Positions 56,818 to 64,000 of a stretch of 64,000 nt of DNA are shown here, one piece after another (positions within the stretch are counted from its first letter, which is position 1; every line of letters begins with the position of its first letter). The notes under the pieces are model-generated. The model was not told the origin of the DNA, searched no databases, and worked only from the letters and a program-made list of their open reading frames with translations. The translations under genes were made by a program, and so were the position numbers. The DNA is from Thermococcus camini (lineage in GTDB: Archaea > Methanobacteriota_B > Thermococci > Thermococcales > Thermococcaceae), in NCBI RefSeq assembly GCF_904067545.1, contig NZ_LR881183.1, forward strand, positions 186,001 to 250,000. Reading direction: 5' to 3'.

Positions 56818-57507
56818 TCAGAGTGTGCTTAGCTTTCTTAATGTCTCCGTCAATTTATCCAGCTCCCCGAAATCCAGGAGCTCCCCCTCGACGGGCACCA
56901 GCACGCGCAGCTTTGAGCTGTCGAACTTCCGAAGGAACGGCGAAACTATCTCCCTCGTCACGTCGTTGCCGTAGGCCCAGGGACTGAAGGCAGGCAGGAC
57001 GATAAGCCTCTCGCCCCACAGAAAAGCCGGTACCTTCACGCTCGCCCCCACTTCGTCCCTCAGCCTTATCGCAGGGTGTTCGTGGCCGATTATGAACCTT
57101 TCTCCTTCCTCCAGCCTGTGGCCGTGGACCAGGGTCCATCCCCTTACTTCCAACCTGTCCACGATTTCAACTCCCCTCTCCCTCAGCCACAGTATCCCCG
57201 GGTCGTGGTTTCCCCTGATCACTATTATCTCATCGACTTCGCTCTCAAGGGCGTCGAAGAATCTTCCCAGTTCCTCCCGCTCCATCCTGAACTGGACGAA
57301 CGAGTGCTTCAGGTCGCCGTCGATTATGAGCCTCTTCGGCCTTTCCCTTCTCACAACTGCCAGAACTTCCTGGATAAGCCCCCCGAGGAGGTTGGGAAAG
57401 TAGTTGCCCTCCCTGGCCATGGACCTCTCGAAGCCTATGTGGAGGTCCGCTATTATCAGGTCTTTTCCCAGCAGGATCGCTTTCTCGGGAACGGGCCTCG
57501 GCTTCAT
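56818..57507 (-). CDS. Calcineurin-like metallophosphoesterase (COG1407 type)
   Basis: The 229-residue dimetal phosphoesterase has LIIADLHIGFERSM (D-x-H), LIIDGDLKHSF (GD), VIRGNHDPGI (GNHD), TLVHGHRL and IIGHEHPAIRL. The family of ICC-like phosphoesterases is often encoded beside Lhr-type helicases, which suggests a shared role in nucleic-acid repair, as proposed for bacterial operons. ATG 57507 follows AGGTACC. The gene lies 22 nt after a 55-residue frame on the same strand. Confidence 0.88.
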   Translation of the reverse strand: MKPRPVPEKAILLGKDLIIADLHIGFERSMAREGNYFPNLLGGLIQEVLAVVRRERPKRLIIDGDLKHSFVQFRMEREELGRFFDALESEVDEIIVIRGNHDPGILWLRERGVEIVDRLEVRGWTLVHGHRLEEGERFIIGHEHPAIRLRDEVGASVKVPAFLWGERLIVLPAFSPWAYGNDVTREIVSPFLRKFDSSKLRVLVPVEGELLDFGELDKLTETLRKLSTL

Positions 57508-57529
57508 GGTACCTGGAACGGGCCGGGGC

Positions 57530-57697
57530 TTAAAACGCTTGCCGTTCGGACTCGTAAGTTATCCAGACGGTGTAGCAGCCCTTCGCGTCTTCCTCGATAA
57601 CGATCTTTCTCAATCGGGGCCCGTATTCCTTCACGGCCTCCTCAACGACGGCCGGAAGGTTCTCGAGGAATGCCTTCTTTTTTACGGTGAGCTCCAT
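57530..57697 (-). CDS. 55-residue small protein upstream of the phosphoesterase
   Basis: This short gene begins MELTVKKKAFLENLPAVVEE and continues AVKEYGPRLRKIVIEEDAKG, CYTVWITYESERQAF. GGTGGTTCC precedes ATG 57697, and a GCTTTAAGCC TATA-like box lies about 30-40 nt upstream. Predicted structure is a helix followed by beta strands. The strong ribosome site, the TATA box and the clean spacing to the phosphoesterase gene argue that it is real. No family recognised. Confidence 0.65.
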   Translation of the reverse strand: MELTVKKKAFLENLPAVVEEAVKEYGPRLRKIVIEEDAKGCYTVWITYESERQAF

Positions 57698-57739
57698 GGA
57701 ACCACCGAGAAATGTTGGGGTGGGAGGGCTTAAAGCCTT

Positions 57740-57910
57740 ACCGTTCTGGTTAGCCGTGAGTTGCGTTTGTAATTCTCGTTACGGCTAACCTTCCCTCCTC
57801 CAGTCTTCATTGGAGAGCTTTCGGGGGGAACGGAAACTCCCCACATCTTCGGGCTGAACAGTCCCCATTCGGGCTTAGTAACTCCCACATATCGGGGACT
57901 GTCAAGCTAC
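57740..57910 (-). ncRNA. Candidate structured non-coding RNA or leader
   Basis: Strong stems are visible: GGTTAGCCGT/ACGGCTAACC (57748-57757 with 57781-57790) and ACAGTCCCC/GGGGACTGT (57858-57866 with 57894-57902), plus short C-rich/G-rich hairpins between them. A minus-strand TTTTTAAGTAT at 57931-57941 would start transcription near 57912, just ahead of the structure. It is either a free RNA or the leader of the small gene at 57530-57697. No C/D or H/ACA assignment is secure. Confidence 0.4.
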
Positions 57911-57954
57911 GCTAAAATAAAGACCTGAGAATACTTAAAAATTATGGTTACAAC

Positions 57955-58956
57955 CTAATAAACAATCCCGTAGTTCTTCACAACTATTCCCTCTTTTTCC
58001 GTGACTGTCCCGAGCTCGAAAGTCTCAAAATACCTGCCAAGGATTTCCAGGGCTTCCTCTCTCTCCTCTGCCGACACTACAGCTATCATGCCAACGCCCA
58101 TGTTGAAAACGCGGAACATCTCCTCCAGCGGAACGCCGTTCTCATAGATCAGCCTGAATATCCCTTCGATGGGTGGCATCTCAAGGGAAAAGCCGTGGTT
58201 CGTGAGGCGCTTCAGGTTGGTCAGGCCACCTCCCGTTATGTGCGCTAATCCGTGAACCTCGACACTCTCTATTAAGTCGAGTACAGCTTTAACGTAAATC
58301 CTTGTTGGCTCCAAAAGCCACTCCCAGAGTTTCCTGCCCTCGTACTCGTAGTCGAGGCCGTACTTAGGGATTAGAAGCTTCCTTGCAAGGGTCAGGCCGT
58401 TGGAGTGGATTCCCGAACTCGCTATACCAATAACTGCATCTCCGGGTCTTATCTTCTCCCCCGTTATGACTTTCCCCTTCTCGACTATTCCGATGGCCGT
58501 TCCGGCTAAATCAAAGCCGTTGATGAGGTCTGGCATAACTGCCGTCTCCCCGCCGACTATCGCTATTCCGGCCTGCCTCGCCCCTTCGTAAAGACCCTTG
58601 GCTATCTCTTCAAAAACTCTCTCATCAGGCTCCCTGACTGCGAGGTAGTCCACAAGAGCTACGGGCTCGGCCCCAACGCAGAGCAAATCATTGACGTTCA
58701 TTGCCATCATGTCTATCCCTATCGTGTCGAACTTGCCGACGGCTTCCGCTACCAGAACTTTTGTGCCAACACCATCGGTCGTCATGGCGAGGTAAAAGTC
58801 ATGAAAATCCATCAGCGCCGCGTAGTGGCCTATTCCACTCGGCTCGCCGAGCTTTCCTTTTCTGAACCTGAACGTCTCCTTCGCGAGACCTATGATTCCC
58901 CTGAGGGCCCTCACAGTTTTCTCGTCATCAACTCCCGCCTGGGCGTAGGTCAGCAT
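57955..58956 (-). CDS. purM: Phosphoribosylformylglycinamidine cyclo-ligase (AIR synthetase)
   Basis: This ATP-dependent step makes aminoimidazole ribotide. The 333-residue protein has LTYAQAGVD, a glycine-rich [60 protein letters not shown] and [16 protein letters not shown] 58956 follows GGTGGTGTTC. It is divergent from purT and shares its upstream region. Confidence 0.96.
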   Translation of the reverse strand: MLTYAQAGVDDEKTVRALRGIIGLAKETFRFRKGKLGEPSGIGHYAALMDFHDFYLAMTTDGVGTKVLVAEAVGKFDTIGIDMMAMNVNDLLCVGAEPVALVDYLAVREPDERVFEEIAKGLYEGARQAGIAIVGGETAVMPDLINGFDLAGTAIGIVEKGKVITGEKIRPGDAVIGIASSGIHSNGLTLARKLLIPKYGLDYEYEGRKLWEWLLEPTRIYVKAVLDLIESVEVHGLAHITGGGLTNLKRLTNHGFSLEMPPIEGIFRLIYENGVPLEEMFRVFNMGVGMIAVVSAEEREEALEILGRYFETFELGTVTEKEGIVVKNYGIVY

Positions 58957-59073
58957 GAACACCACCGAAGAGAGTTCCACAGGGAGCTTAAAAGCTTTGC
59001 CATGTTTATGCTTAAAAAGGCTTAAATATCATGAATTTTTAACATTTTAACGTCAAAATTTGAGGTGATGATA
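58957..59073. promoter_or_regulatory. Shared divergent promoter region purM/purT
   Basis: GCTTAAAAGCTTTGCC (58986-59001) is the purM TATA region, identical to that of purF. On the other side CTTAAATATC (59021-59030) is the purT TATA box, with TTTTTAACATTTTAA at 59036-59050, the same relative place as the purC element. Confidence 0.55.
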
Positions 59074-60363
59074 ATGATCCAGCCCCGGGACGAGCTCGGA
59101 ACCGCTATGACGGACTCCGCTCAAAAGATACTCCTCCTCGGGAGCGGCGAGCTGGGAAAGGAGATAGCCATCGAGGCCCAGAGGCTCGGCGTTGAAGTTG
59201 TGGCTGTCGATAGATACGCCAACGCTCCGGCCATGCAGGTTGCACATCGCTCCTATGTTGGAGACATGCGTAAGACTGACTTCCTCTGGAGCGTCGTCGA
59301 GCGCGAAAGGCCGGATGCAATAATACCGGAGATCGAGGCGATTAACTTAGATGCCCTCTTCGAGCTTGAAAAAGACGGTTACTTCGTCGTTCCGAACGCC
59401 AAGGCTACGTGGATAGCCATGCACCGCGAGAGGACTAGGGAGACGCTCGCGAAGGAAGCAAAGGTTCCAACGTCGAGATATGCCTACGCCACCACTTTCG
59501 ACGAACTCTACGAGGCCTGCGAGAGGATAGGCTACCCCTGCCACACCAAGGCCATAATGAGCTCCTCTGGAAAGGGTTCCTACTTCGTCAAGGGGCCGAA
59601 GGATATTCCGAAGGCCTGGGAAGAGGCCAAGAAGAAAGCCCGCGGTAGTGCGGACAAGATAATCGTTGAGGAGCACATAGACTTCGACGTTGAGATTACA
59701 GAGTTAGCTGTTAGACACTACGACGAGAACGGGGAGATAGTCACGACCTTCCCGAAGCCGGTCGGCCACTACCAGATCGACGGCGACTATCATTCCAGCT
59801 GGCAGCCGACCGAAATTTCAGAAAAGGCCGAACGCGAGGTCTACAGGATAGCCAGGCGCATCACCGACGTACTTGGAGGCCTCGGCCTCTTCGGCGTCGA
59901 GATGTTCGTGAAGGGGGACAAAGTTTACGCCAACGAGGTCTCCCCGAGGCCCCACGACACGGGTATGGTGACCCTCGCCTCCCACCCGACCGGCTTCTCA
60001 GAGTTCGGACTGCATCTCAGGGCGGTCCTCGGTCTTCCGATTCCCGGCGAGTGGGTAGACGGCTATCGTCTCTTCCCTCTCATGACTCCAGCCGCAACCC
60101 ACGTCATCAAGGCCAACGTTTCCGGCTACTCCCCGCGCTTCCGCGGTCTGGTAAAGGCCCAGAGCGTTCCGAACGCGACGGTGAGGCTCTTCGGCAAGCC
60201 AGAGGCTTATCCCGGAAGGAGGCTTGGAGTGGCTTTGGCCTGGGATAGGAACGTTGCCGAGGCGAAGAAACGTGCCGAGATGGTTGCCCACGCTGTGGAG
60301 CTTAGAACCCGGAGTTCGGGCTGGCATCAACAGGATTACGAAAGGAGAAAGCACCTGCTATAA
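59074..60363 (+). CDS. purT: Formate-dependent GAR transformylase
   Basis: This ATP-grasp enzyme formylates GAR directly from formate, so no folate is needed, which fits Thermococcales. The 429-residue protein has ILLLGSGELGKEIAIEAQRL, VVAVDRYANAPAMQVAHRS, KAIMSSSGKGSYFVKG and the metal/ATP site EMFVKGDKVYANEVSPRPHD followed by TGMVTLASH. ATG 59074 was chosen for GAGGTG 6 nt upstream; earlier in-frame starts exist at 59065 and 59068. Confidence 0.96.
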   Translation: MIQPRDELGTAMTDSAQKILLLGSGELGKEIAIEAQRLGVEVVAVDRYANAPAMQVAHRSYVGDMRKTDFLWSVVERERPDAIIPEIEAINLDALFELEKDGYFVVPNAKATWIAMHRERTRETLAKEAKVPTSRYAYATTFDELYEACERIGYPCHTKAIMSSSGKGSYFVKGPKDIPKAWEEAKKKARGSADKIIVEEHIDFDVEITELAVRHYDENGEIVTTFPKPVGHYQIDGDYHSSWQPTEISEKAEREVYRIARRITDVLGGLGLFGVEMFVKGDKVYANEVSPRPHDTGMVTLASHPTGFSEFGLHLRAVLGLPIPGEWVDGYRLFPLMTPAATHVIKANVSGYSPRFRGLVKAQSVPNATVRLFGKPEAYPGRRLGVALAWDRNVAEAKKRAEMVAHAVELRTRSSGWHQQDYERRKHLL

Positions 60364-60500
60364 TTAACACTTTGTTACAGTTCGATGGAAAAAGGAAAGA
60401 TTTAAAAGGGCCGAAATGTTCCACATTGTGGGCTAAAATAATATTGAGCTTCGGCTCAAATAAGGTTGCGGGTAGAATAAGCCCGTGTTTCGATGCGGGC
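60364..60500. other. Hairpin-rich spacer between convergent purT and purE
   Basis: It contains CCACATTGTGG (60421-60431), GAGC-TTCG-GCTC (60446-60457) and ATAAGCCCG/CGGGCTTAT (60477-60485 with 60496-60504, reaching into the purE stop). These may end both transcripts. A TTTAAAAG box at 60401-60408 also leaves room for a small RNA. Confidence 0.4.
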
Positions 60501-60932
60501 TTATGCCCGCATCCTTTCCCTGTACTCTTCAAGCTTCCTCCTGAGGCTTTCGTCCTTTAAAGCGAGGATTTCTATCGCGAGCAAAGCCGCGTTCCTGCCG
60601 TTGTCTATGCCGACCGTTGCCACTGGGACGCCCGGCGGGAGCTGGGCTATGCTGAGTAGCGCGTCAAGGCCGTTCAGTTTGACCGAGACCGGGACGCCTA
60701 TCACGGGCTTGACCGTGTGGGCGGCAATGACCCCTGGCAGAGCGGCGCTCAGGCCGGCTATTGCTATGAAGACGTCGTAGTCCTTCTTCGCCAGCTCCTC
60801 AACCTTCTTCGGGTTCCTGTGGGCCGAAGCGACGTCGACGTCGTACTCAACGCCGAACTCGTCAAGGATTGAGGTTACTTTCTCAGCGATATGGGAGTCG
60901 CTTTTGCTTCCCATAACCACCAGAACCTTCAC
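60501..60932 (-). CDS. purE: N5-carboxyaminoimidazole ribonucleotide mutase / AIR carboxylase
   Basis: This converts AIR plus CO2, or N5-CAIR, to CAIR. The 143-residue protein has [56 protein letters not shown] and [20 protein letters not shown]. No purK is seen in the window. GTG 60932 ([10 protein letters not shown]) was chosen with GGTGAT 4 nt upstream; ATG 60938 is an alternative. It is divergent from purD. Confidence 0.95.
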   Translation of the reverse strand: MKVLVVMGSKSDSHIAEKVTSILDEFGVEYDVDVASAHRNPKKVEELAKKDYDVFIAIAGLSAALPGVIAAHTVKPVIGVPVSVKLNGLDALLSIAQLPPGVPVATVGIDNGRNAALLAIEILALKDESLRRKLEEYRERMRA

Positions 60933-61037
60933 GGCCATCACCGGGTTCAATTTGGATTCTACCCTTATAAATTTGCCGCTTTAATGTAAAAATAAACCTT
61001 AAAAAGCGAATTTTTTGACAGATAAATGGTGAAGTTC
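60933..61037. promoter_or_regulatory. Shared divergent promoter region purE/purD
   Basis: The purD TATA box is CCTTAAAAAG (60997-61006), followed by TTTTTTGACAGATAAA at 61011-61026. The purE TATA on the minus strand is in TTTATAAGGG (60962-60971). TTTAATGTAAAAAT between the two boxes is the reverse complement of a TTTTTACATTAAA-type element like that at purC. Confidence 0.5.
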
Positions 61038-62354
61038 ATGAGGGTTCTGCTCGTTGGTGGTGGTGGAAGGGAGCACGCGATTGGAAATGCCCTGGTGAGG
61101 GGTGACGCGGAACTTTACGTCGTTTCGAAGCACAGAAATCCTGGACTGGCAAGGCTCGCGAAGGGCTACGGTTTAGCCAAGGAAACGGACGTCGAGAAGG
61201 TCTTAGACTACGCTGAAAAGTTTGGCGTTGAGCTGGCCTTCATCGGTCCGGAGGCACCACTTGCGAGGGGCATCGTTGATCTGCTCGAAGAGAACGGGAT
61301 TCCGGCGGTCGGCCCGAGCAGGGAGGCGGCGAGGCTCGAAACCGACAAGGCCTTCGCGAGGGCCTTCATGGAGCGCAACGAGATTCCGGGAAGGAAGCTC
61401 TTCAGGGTTTTTAGCGATGTTTCCGAGATGCGCTCGTGGATAGACGACTTTGGAAGGCCGGTCGTTGTGAAGCCTATCGGTCTCACCGGGGGAAAGGGTG
61501 TTAAGGTGGTCGGCTATCAGCTGAGGGACAACGAGGAGGCCAAGGCCTACGCCGGGGAGCTGATCAAAAAGGACGGTAAGGTTCTGATTGAAGAAAGAAC
61601 CGACGGTGTCGAGTTCACCTTCCAAGTCTTTACCGATGGGAAGAGTGTCATTCCAATGCCCCTTGCGCAGGATTACCCCCACGCCTACGAGAGCGACGAA
61701 GGCCCGATAACCGGCGGAATGGGCAGCTACTCCTGCGCGAATAGCTTACTTCCCTTTGTTTCGAGAGAAGACTACGAGAAAGCCCTTGAGACGCTGAAAG
61801 CGACCGTTGAAGCCATGAGAAAGAACGGAACGCCCTACAGGGGAATCCTCTACGGCCAGTTCATGCTGAGCAAAGACGGGCCGATTCTCATAGAATACAA
61901 CGCCCGCTTCGGCGACCCTGAGGCAATGAACGTCCTCCCGCTTCTCAGGACGAGCCTGCTTGAGGTAGCCGAGGGAATCGTGGACGGCAACCTACGAGGA
62001 GCGGAGTTCGAAAACAAAGCCACTGTCGTCAAGTACCTCGCACCGAGGGGCTATCCAATGAACCCTGTTAAAGGCGTTAAGGTCGAGGTGGACGAGGAAG
62101 CTATCGCCGAAACCGGGGCGAAGCTCTACTACGCGTCCATTGACGAGAACTTCACGCTCCTCGGCTCCCGCGCCATAGCGGTCGTTGGAATAGCCGAAAC
62201 TCTGGAGGAAGCGGAGAGGATAGCGCAGAGCGCCATCGGCCACGTGAAGGGCGAGCTCTTCTACCGTAGGGACGTTGGGACGCGGAGAAGCGTGGAGAAG
62301 AGAATACGCATCATGAAGGAGTTTGGAAAGGAGTTCGAGCCCAACGCTTGCTGA
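61038..62354 (+). CDS. purD: Phosphoribosylamine-glycine ligase (GAR synthetase)
   Basis: This ATP-grasp enzyme joins phosphoribosylamine and glycine. The 438-residue protein has VLLVGGGGREHAIGNALVR, FIGPEAPLARGIVDLLEENG, PVVVKPIGLTGGKGVKVVGY, GGMGSYSCANSLLPFV and IEYNARFGDPEAMNVLPLL. ATG 61038 follows GGTGAAGTTC. purP, purS and purQ follow with gaps of about 10 nt or less, an operon. Confidence 0.96.
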   Translation: MRVLLVGGGGREHAIGNALVRGDAELYVVSKHRNPGLARLAKGYGLAKETDVEKVLDYAEKFGVELAFIGPEAPLARGIVDLLEENGIPAVGPSREAARLETDKAFARAFMERNEIPGRKLFRVFSDVSEMRSWIDDFGRPVVVKPIGLTGGKGVKVVGYQLRDNEEAKAYAGELIKKDGKVLIEERTDGVEFTFQVFTDGKSVIPMPLAQDYPHAYESDEGPITGGMGSYSCANSLLPFVSREDYEKALETLKATVEAMRKNGTPYRGILYGQFMLSKDGPILIEYNARFGDPEAMNVLPLLRTSLLEVAEGIVDGNLRGAEFENKATVVKYLAPRGYPMNPVKGVKVEVDEEAIAETGAKLYYASIDENFTLLGSRAIAVVGIAETLEEAERIAQSAIGHVKGELFYRRDVGTRRSVEKRIRIMKEFGKEFEPNAC

Positions 62355-62364
62355 GGTGGTTGAG

Positions 62365-63507
62365 ATGATAAGCCGTGAGGAGATTTTGAGCGTTCTCGAA
62401 AGCTATGATCCAGAGAAAATCACCGTTGGGGTAATCGGGAGCCACTCCGCGCTGGATATAGCAGATGGAGCAAAGGAGGAAGGCCTTCCCGTCCTGGTGG
62501 TTGCCCAGCGAGGCAGGCACAGGACCTATGCGGAGTACTTCAGGCTTAGGAAGACGAAGGACAACCTCACCAAGGGCTTCATTGACGAGGTTCTTATCCT
62601 AGAGAAGTTCGCCCAAATCATCGACGTTCAGGGGGAGCTGGTAAAGAGGAACGTCATCTTCGTGCCAAACCGCTCCTTCGTGGTCTACACGGGCATTGAC
62701 AGGGTTGAGAACGACTTCAGAGTTCCTCTCTTCGGGAGCAGGGACCTCCTCAGGAGCGAGGAGAGGAGCGAGGAGAGGAGCTACTACTGGCTCCTTGAGA
62801 GGGCCGGGCTCCCTTACCCTGAACCCGTTAAACCAGAAGAGATTGACGAGGTCGGTCTCGTCATCGTCAAGCTTCCCCATGCCAAGAAGAGGCTTGAGCG
62901 CGGCTTCTTCACGGCTGCTTCCTACAGGGAGTTCCGTGAGAAGGCTGAAAAGCTCATCAAGCTCGGCGTAATCACCGGGGAAGACCTCGCCAAGGCCAGA
63001 ATCGAGCGCTACATCATCGGCCCGGTTTTCAACTTCGACTTCTTCTACTCCCCGATTGATGAAGAAATAGAACTCCTCGGTATAGACTGGCGCTTCGAGA
63101 CGAGTTTGGACGGCCACGTAAGGCTTCCCGCTTCCCAGCAGCTGACACTGCCGGAGCACCAGTTCGAGCCGGAATACACCGTAACCGGCCATGCCTCTTC
63201 AACCCTCAGGGAGTCCCTTCTCGAGAAGGTCTTCGATATGGCCGAGAGATACGTTAAGGCCACGCAGGAATACTATCCACCCGGAATCATCGGGCCCTTC
63301 ACGCTCCAGACGGCAGTGGATAAGGACCTAAACTTCTACATCTACGACGTGGCGCCGAGAACGGGCGGCGGAACCAACATCCACATGGCGGTGGGTCACC
63401 CCTACGGCAACGCCCTCTGGAGGAAGCCGATGAGCACAGGAAGGAGAATCGCCCTTGAGATTAAGCGCGCGGTTGAACTTGACGAGCTTGAGAAGGTAAT
63501 CACATGA
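62365..63507 (+). CDS. purP: FAICAR synthetase (formate-dependent)
   Basis: PurP is the archaeal ATP-grasp enzyme that formylates AICAR with formate in place of the bacterial PurH activity. The 380-residue protein has TVGVIGSHSALDIADGAKEE, VVAQRGRHRTYAEYF, FNFDFFYSPIDEEIELLGID and VAPRTGGGTNIHMAVGHPYG. An imperfect tandem repeat of about 12 nt gives RSEERSEERSYYW near residue 133. ATG 62365 follows GAGGTGGTTGAG. Confidence 0.95.
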   Translation: MISREEILSVLESYDPEKITVGVIGSHSALDIADGAKEEGLPVLVVAQRGRHRTYAEYFRLRKTKDNLTKGFIDEVLILEKFAQIIDVQGELVKRNVIFVPNRSFVVYTGIDRVENDFRVPLFGSRDLLRSEERSEERSYYWLLERAGLPYPEPVKPEEIDEVGLVIVKLPHAKKRLERGFFTAASYREFREKAEKLIKLGVITGEDLAKARIERYIIGPVFNFDFFYSPIDEEIELLGIDWRFETSLDGHVRLPASQQLTLPEHQFEPEYTVTGHASSTLRESLLEKVFDMAERYVKATQEYYPPGIIGPFTLQTAVDKDLNFYIYDVAPRTGGGTNIHMAVGHPYGNALWRKPMSTGRRIALEIKRAVELDELEKVIT

Positions 63508-63517
63508 GGTGGTGCCG

Positions 63518-63760
63518 ATGAAGTGGAGGGTTACCGTCATCGTTCGCCTCAGGGAGGGCCTCAACGACCCGGAAGGGAGGGTCATAGGAAACGCCCTCAG
63601 GAACCTCGGCTACGCGGTTGAAAACCTGCGAGTTCCCAAGTACTTTGAGTTTGAGCTGGAGAGCGAAGAGCCAGAGCAAGAGGTCGAGGAGATGTGCAGA
63701 AAGCTCCTCGCTAACCCGCTCATTCACAGCTGGGAGTACAGCATCGAGCCGGTGAGCTGA
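63518..63760 (+). CDS. purS: FGAM synthase subunit PurS
   Basis: This is the small subunit of the split formylglycinamidine ribonucleotide synthase. The 80-residue protein has [40 protein letters not shown] and a C-terminal [23 protein letters not shown] 63518 follows GAGGTGGTGCCG. It lies 10 nt after purP and 1 nt before purQ. Confidence 0.95.
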   Translation: MKWRVTVIVRLREGLNDPEGRVIGNALRNLGYAVENLRVPKYFEFELESEEPEQEVEEMCRKLLANPLIHSWEYSIEPVS

Positions 63761-63761
63761 G

Positions 63762-64000
63762 ATGGTTCGCTTTGCTGTGGTGGTGTTTCCGGGAACCAAC
63801 TGCGACTTCGAGACCGAGAGGGCCATAAGAAAGGCCGGTGCCGAGGCCGAGCGCGTCTGGTATAAAACAAGCCTCAAGGATTTCGACGGCGTGGTTTTGC
63901 CTGGCGGCTTCAGCTACGCTGACTACCTAAGGGCTGGAGCGATAGCGGCGAGACAGGAGATAATGGAAGAGGTTAAGGAGTTCGCCCGCGAGGGGAGACC
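63762..64000 (+). CDS. purQ: FGAM synthase glutaminase subunit PurQ, 5' part
   Basis: The frame starts at ATG 63762 ([20 protein letters not shown]) and runs off the window. [19 protein letters not shown] followed by RQEIMEEV is the class I amidotransferase PurQ pattern; the nucleophile Cys region lies beyond the window end. It follows purS after 1 nt, and purL is expected next. Confidence 0.94.
   Translation, partial: MVRFAVVVFPGTNCDFETERAIRKAGAEAERVWYKTSLKDFDGVVLPGGFSYADYLRAGAIAARQEIMEEVKEFAREGR

Noticed and set aside
60372-60560. 62-codon frame spanning the purT/purE spacer
   Set aside because: It runs through three hairpins and into purE on the other strand, with no ribosome site.

Overview
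The window is chromosomal DNA of a hyperthermophilic archaeon of the order Thermococcales, most likely a GC-rich Thermococcus. This rests on thermosome, aEF1-beta, archaeal purine enzymes (PurP, PurT, split PurS/PurQ), a class III ribonucleotide reductase, Taw3, tRNA genes with encoded CCA, TTTAWA-type TATA boxes and GGTGGT/GGAGG ribosome sites. Species was not determined.

Region 1 (1-16.4 kb) is a surface-glycan locus. It holds the 3' part of an AglB-like oligosaccharyltransferase (frameshifted), a winged-helix/coiled-coil protein, a frameshifted ATPase and a frameshifted flippase. A leftward operon then runs GT2 (frameshifted at a G8 tract), GT4, UDP-glucose dehydrogenase, UTP-glucose-1-P uridylyltransferase, sugar epimerase, two more GT4 enzymes, a polytopic membrane protein and a phosphodiesterase. 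The distal half of the operon is much richer in A+T than the rest of the window, which suggests acquisition.

Region 2 (16.7-21.6 kb) starts with tRNA-Glu and tRNA-Ile. It is a repeat-rich island with a family of palindromic elements and three toxin-antitoxin pairs (RHH/MazF, RHH/PIN, AbiEi/AbiEii). Region 3 (21.6-38.1 kb) mixes housekeeping genes (aEF1-beta, NrdD/NrdG, thermosome, Taw3, SF1 helicase) with a second flippase, a TPR protein, an ABC exporter, an A-B-A'-B' array of related membrane proteins and an ATPase gene preceded by a perfect 26-bp palindrome.

Region 4 (38.4-51.6 kb) carries guaB and two surface proteins that share a VPFFGTP C-terminal tail. It then has NAD de novo synthesis (nadB, nadA, nadC, with a DUF401 transporter-like gene among them), PLP synthase (pdxST), an orphan formate-dehydrogenase-like catalytic subunit and a DUF104/MazF pair. 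Region 5 (51.6-64 kb) is a purine biosynthesis block: purF, purC, purM, purT, purE, purD, purP, purS and the start of purQ. It is arranged largely as three divergent pairs with shared promoter motifs, interrupted by lhr, a phosphoesterase, two small conserved-looking proteins and a structured non-coding segment.

A recurring oddity is that seven genes are broken by frameshifts or a nonsense codon, all of them accessory (glycan, surface, defence-like or membrane array genes). The roughly 40 kb of core metabolic genes is intact. This pattern suggests real decay or phase-variable genes, but assembly error at homopolymers cannot be excluded from sequence alone.
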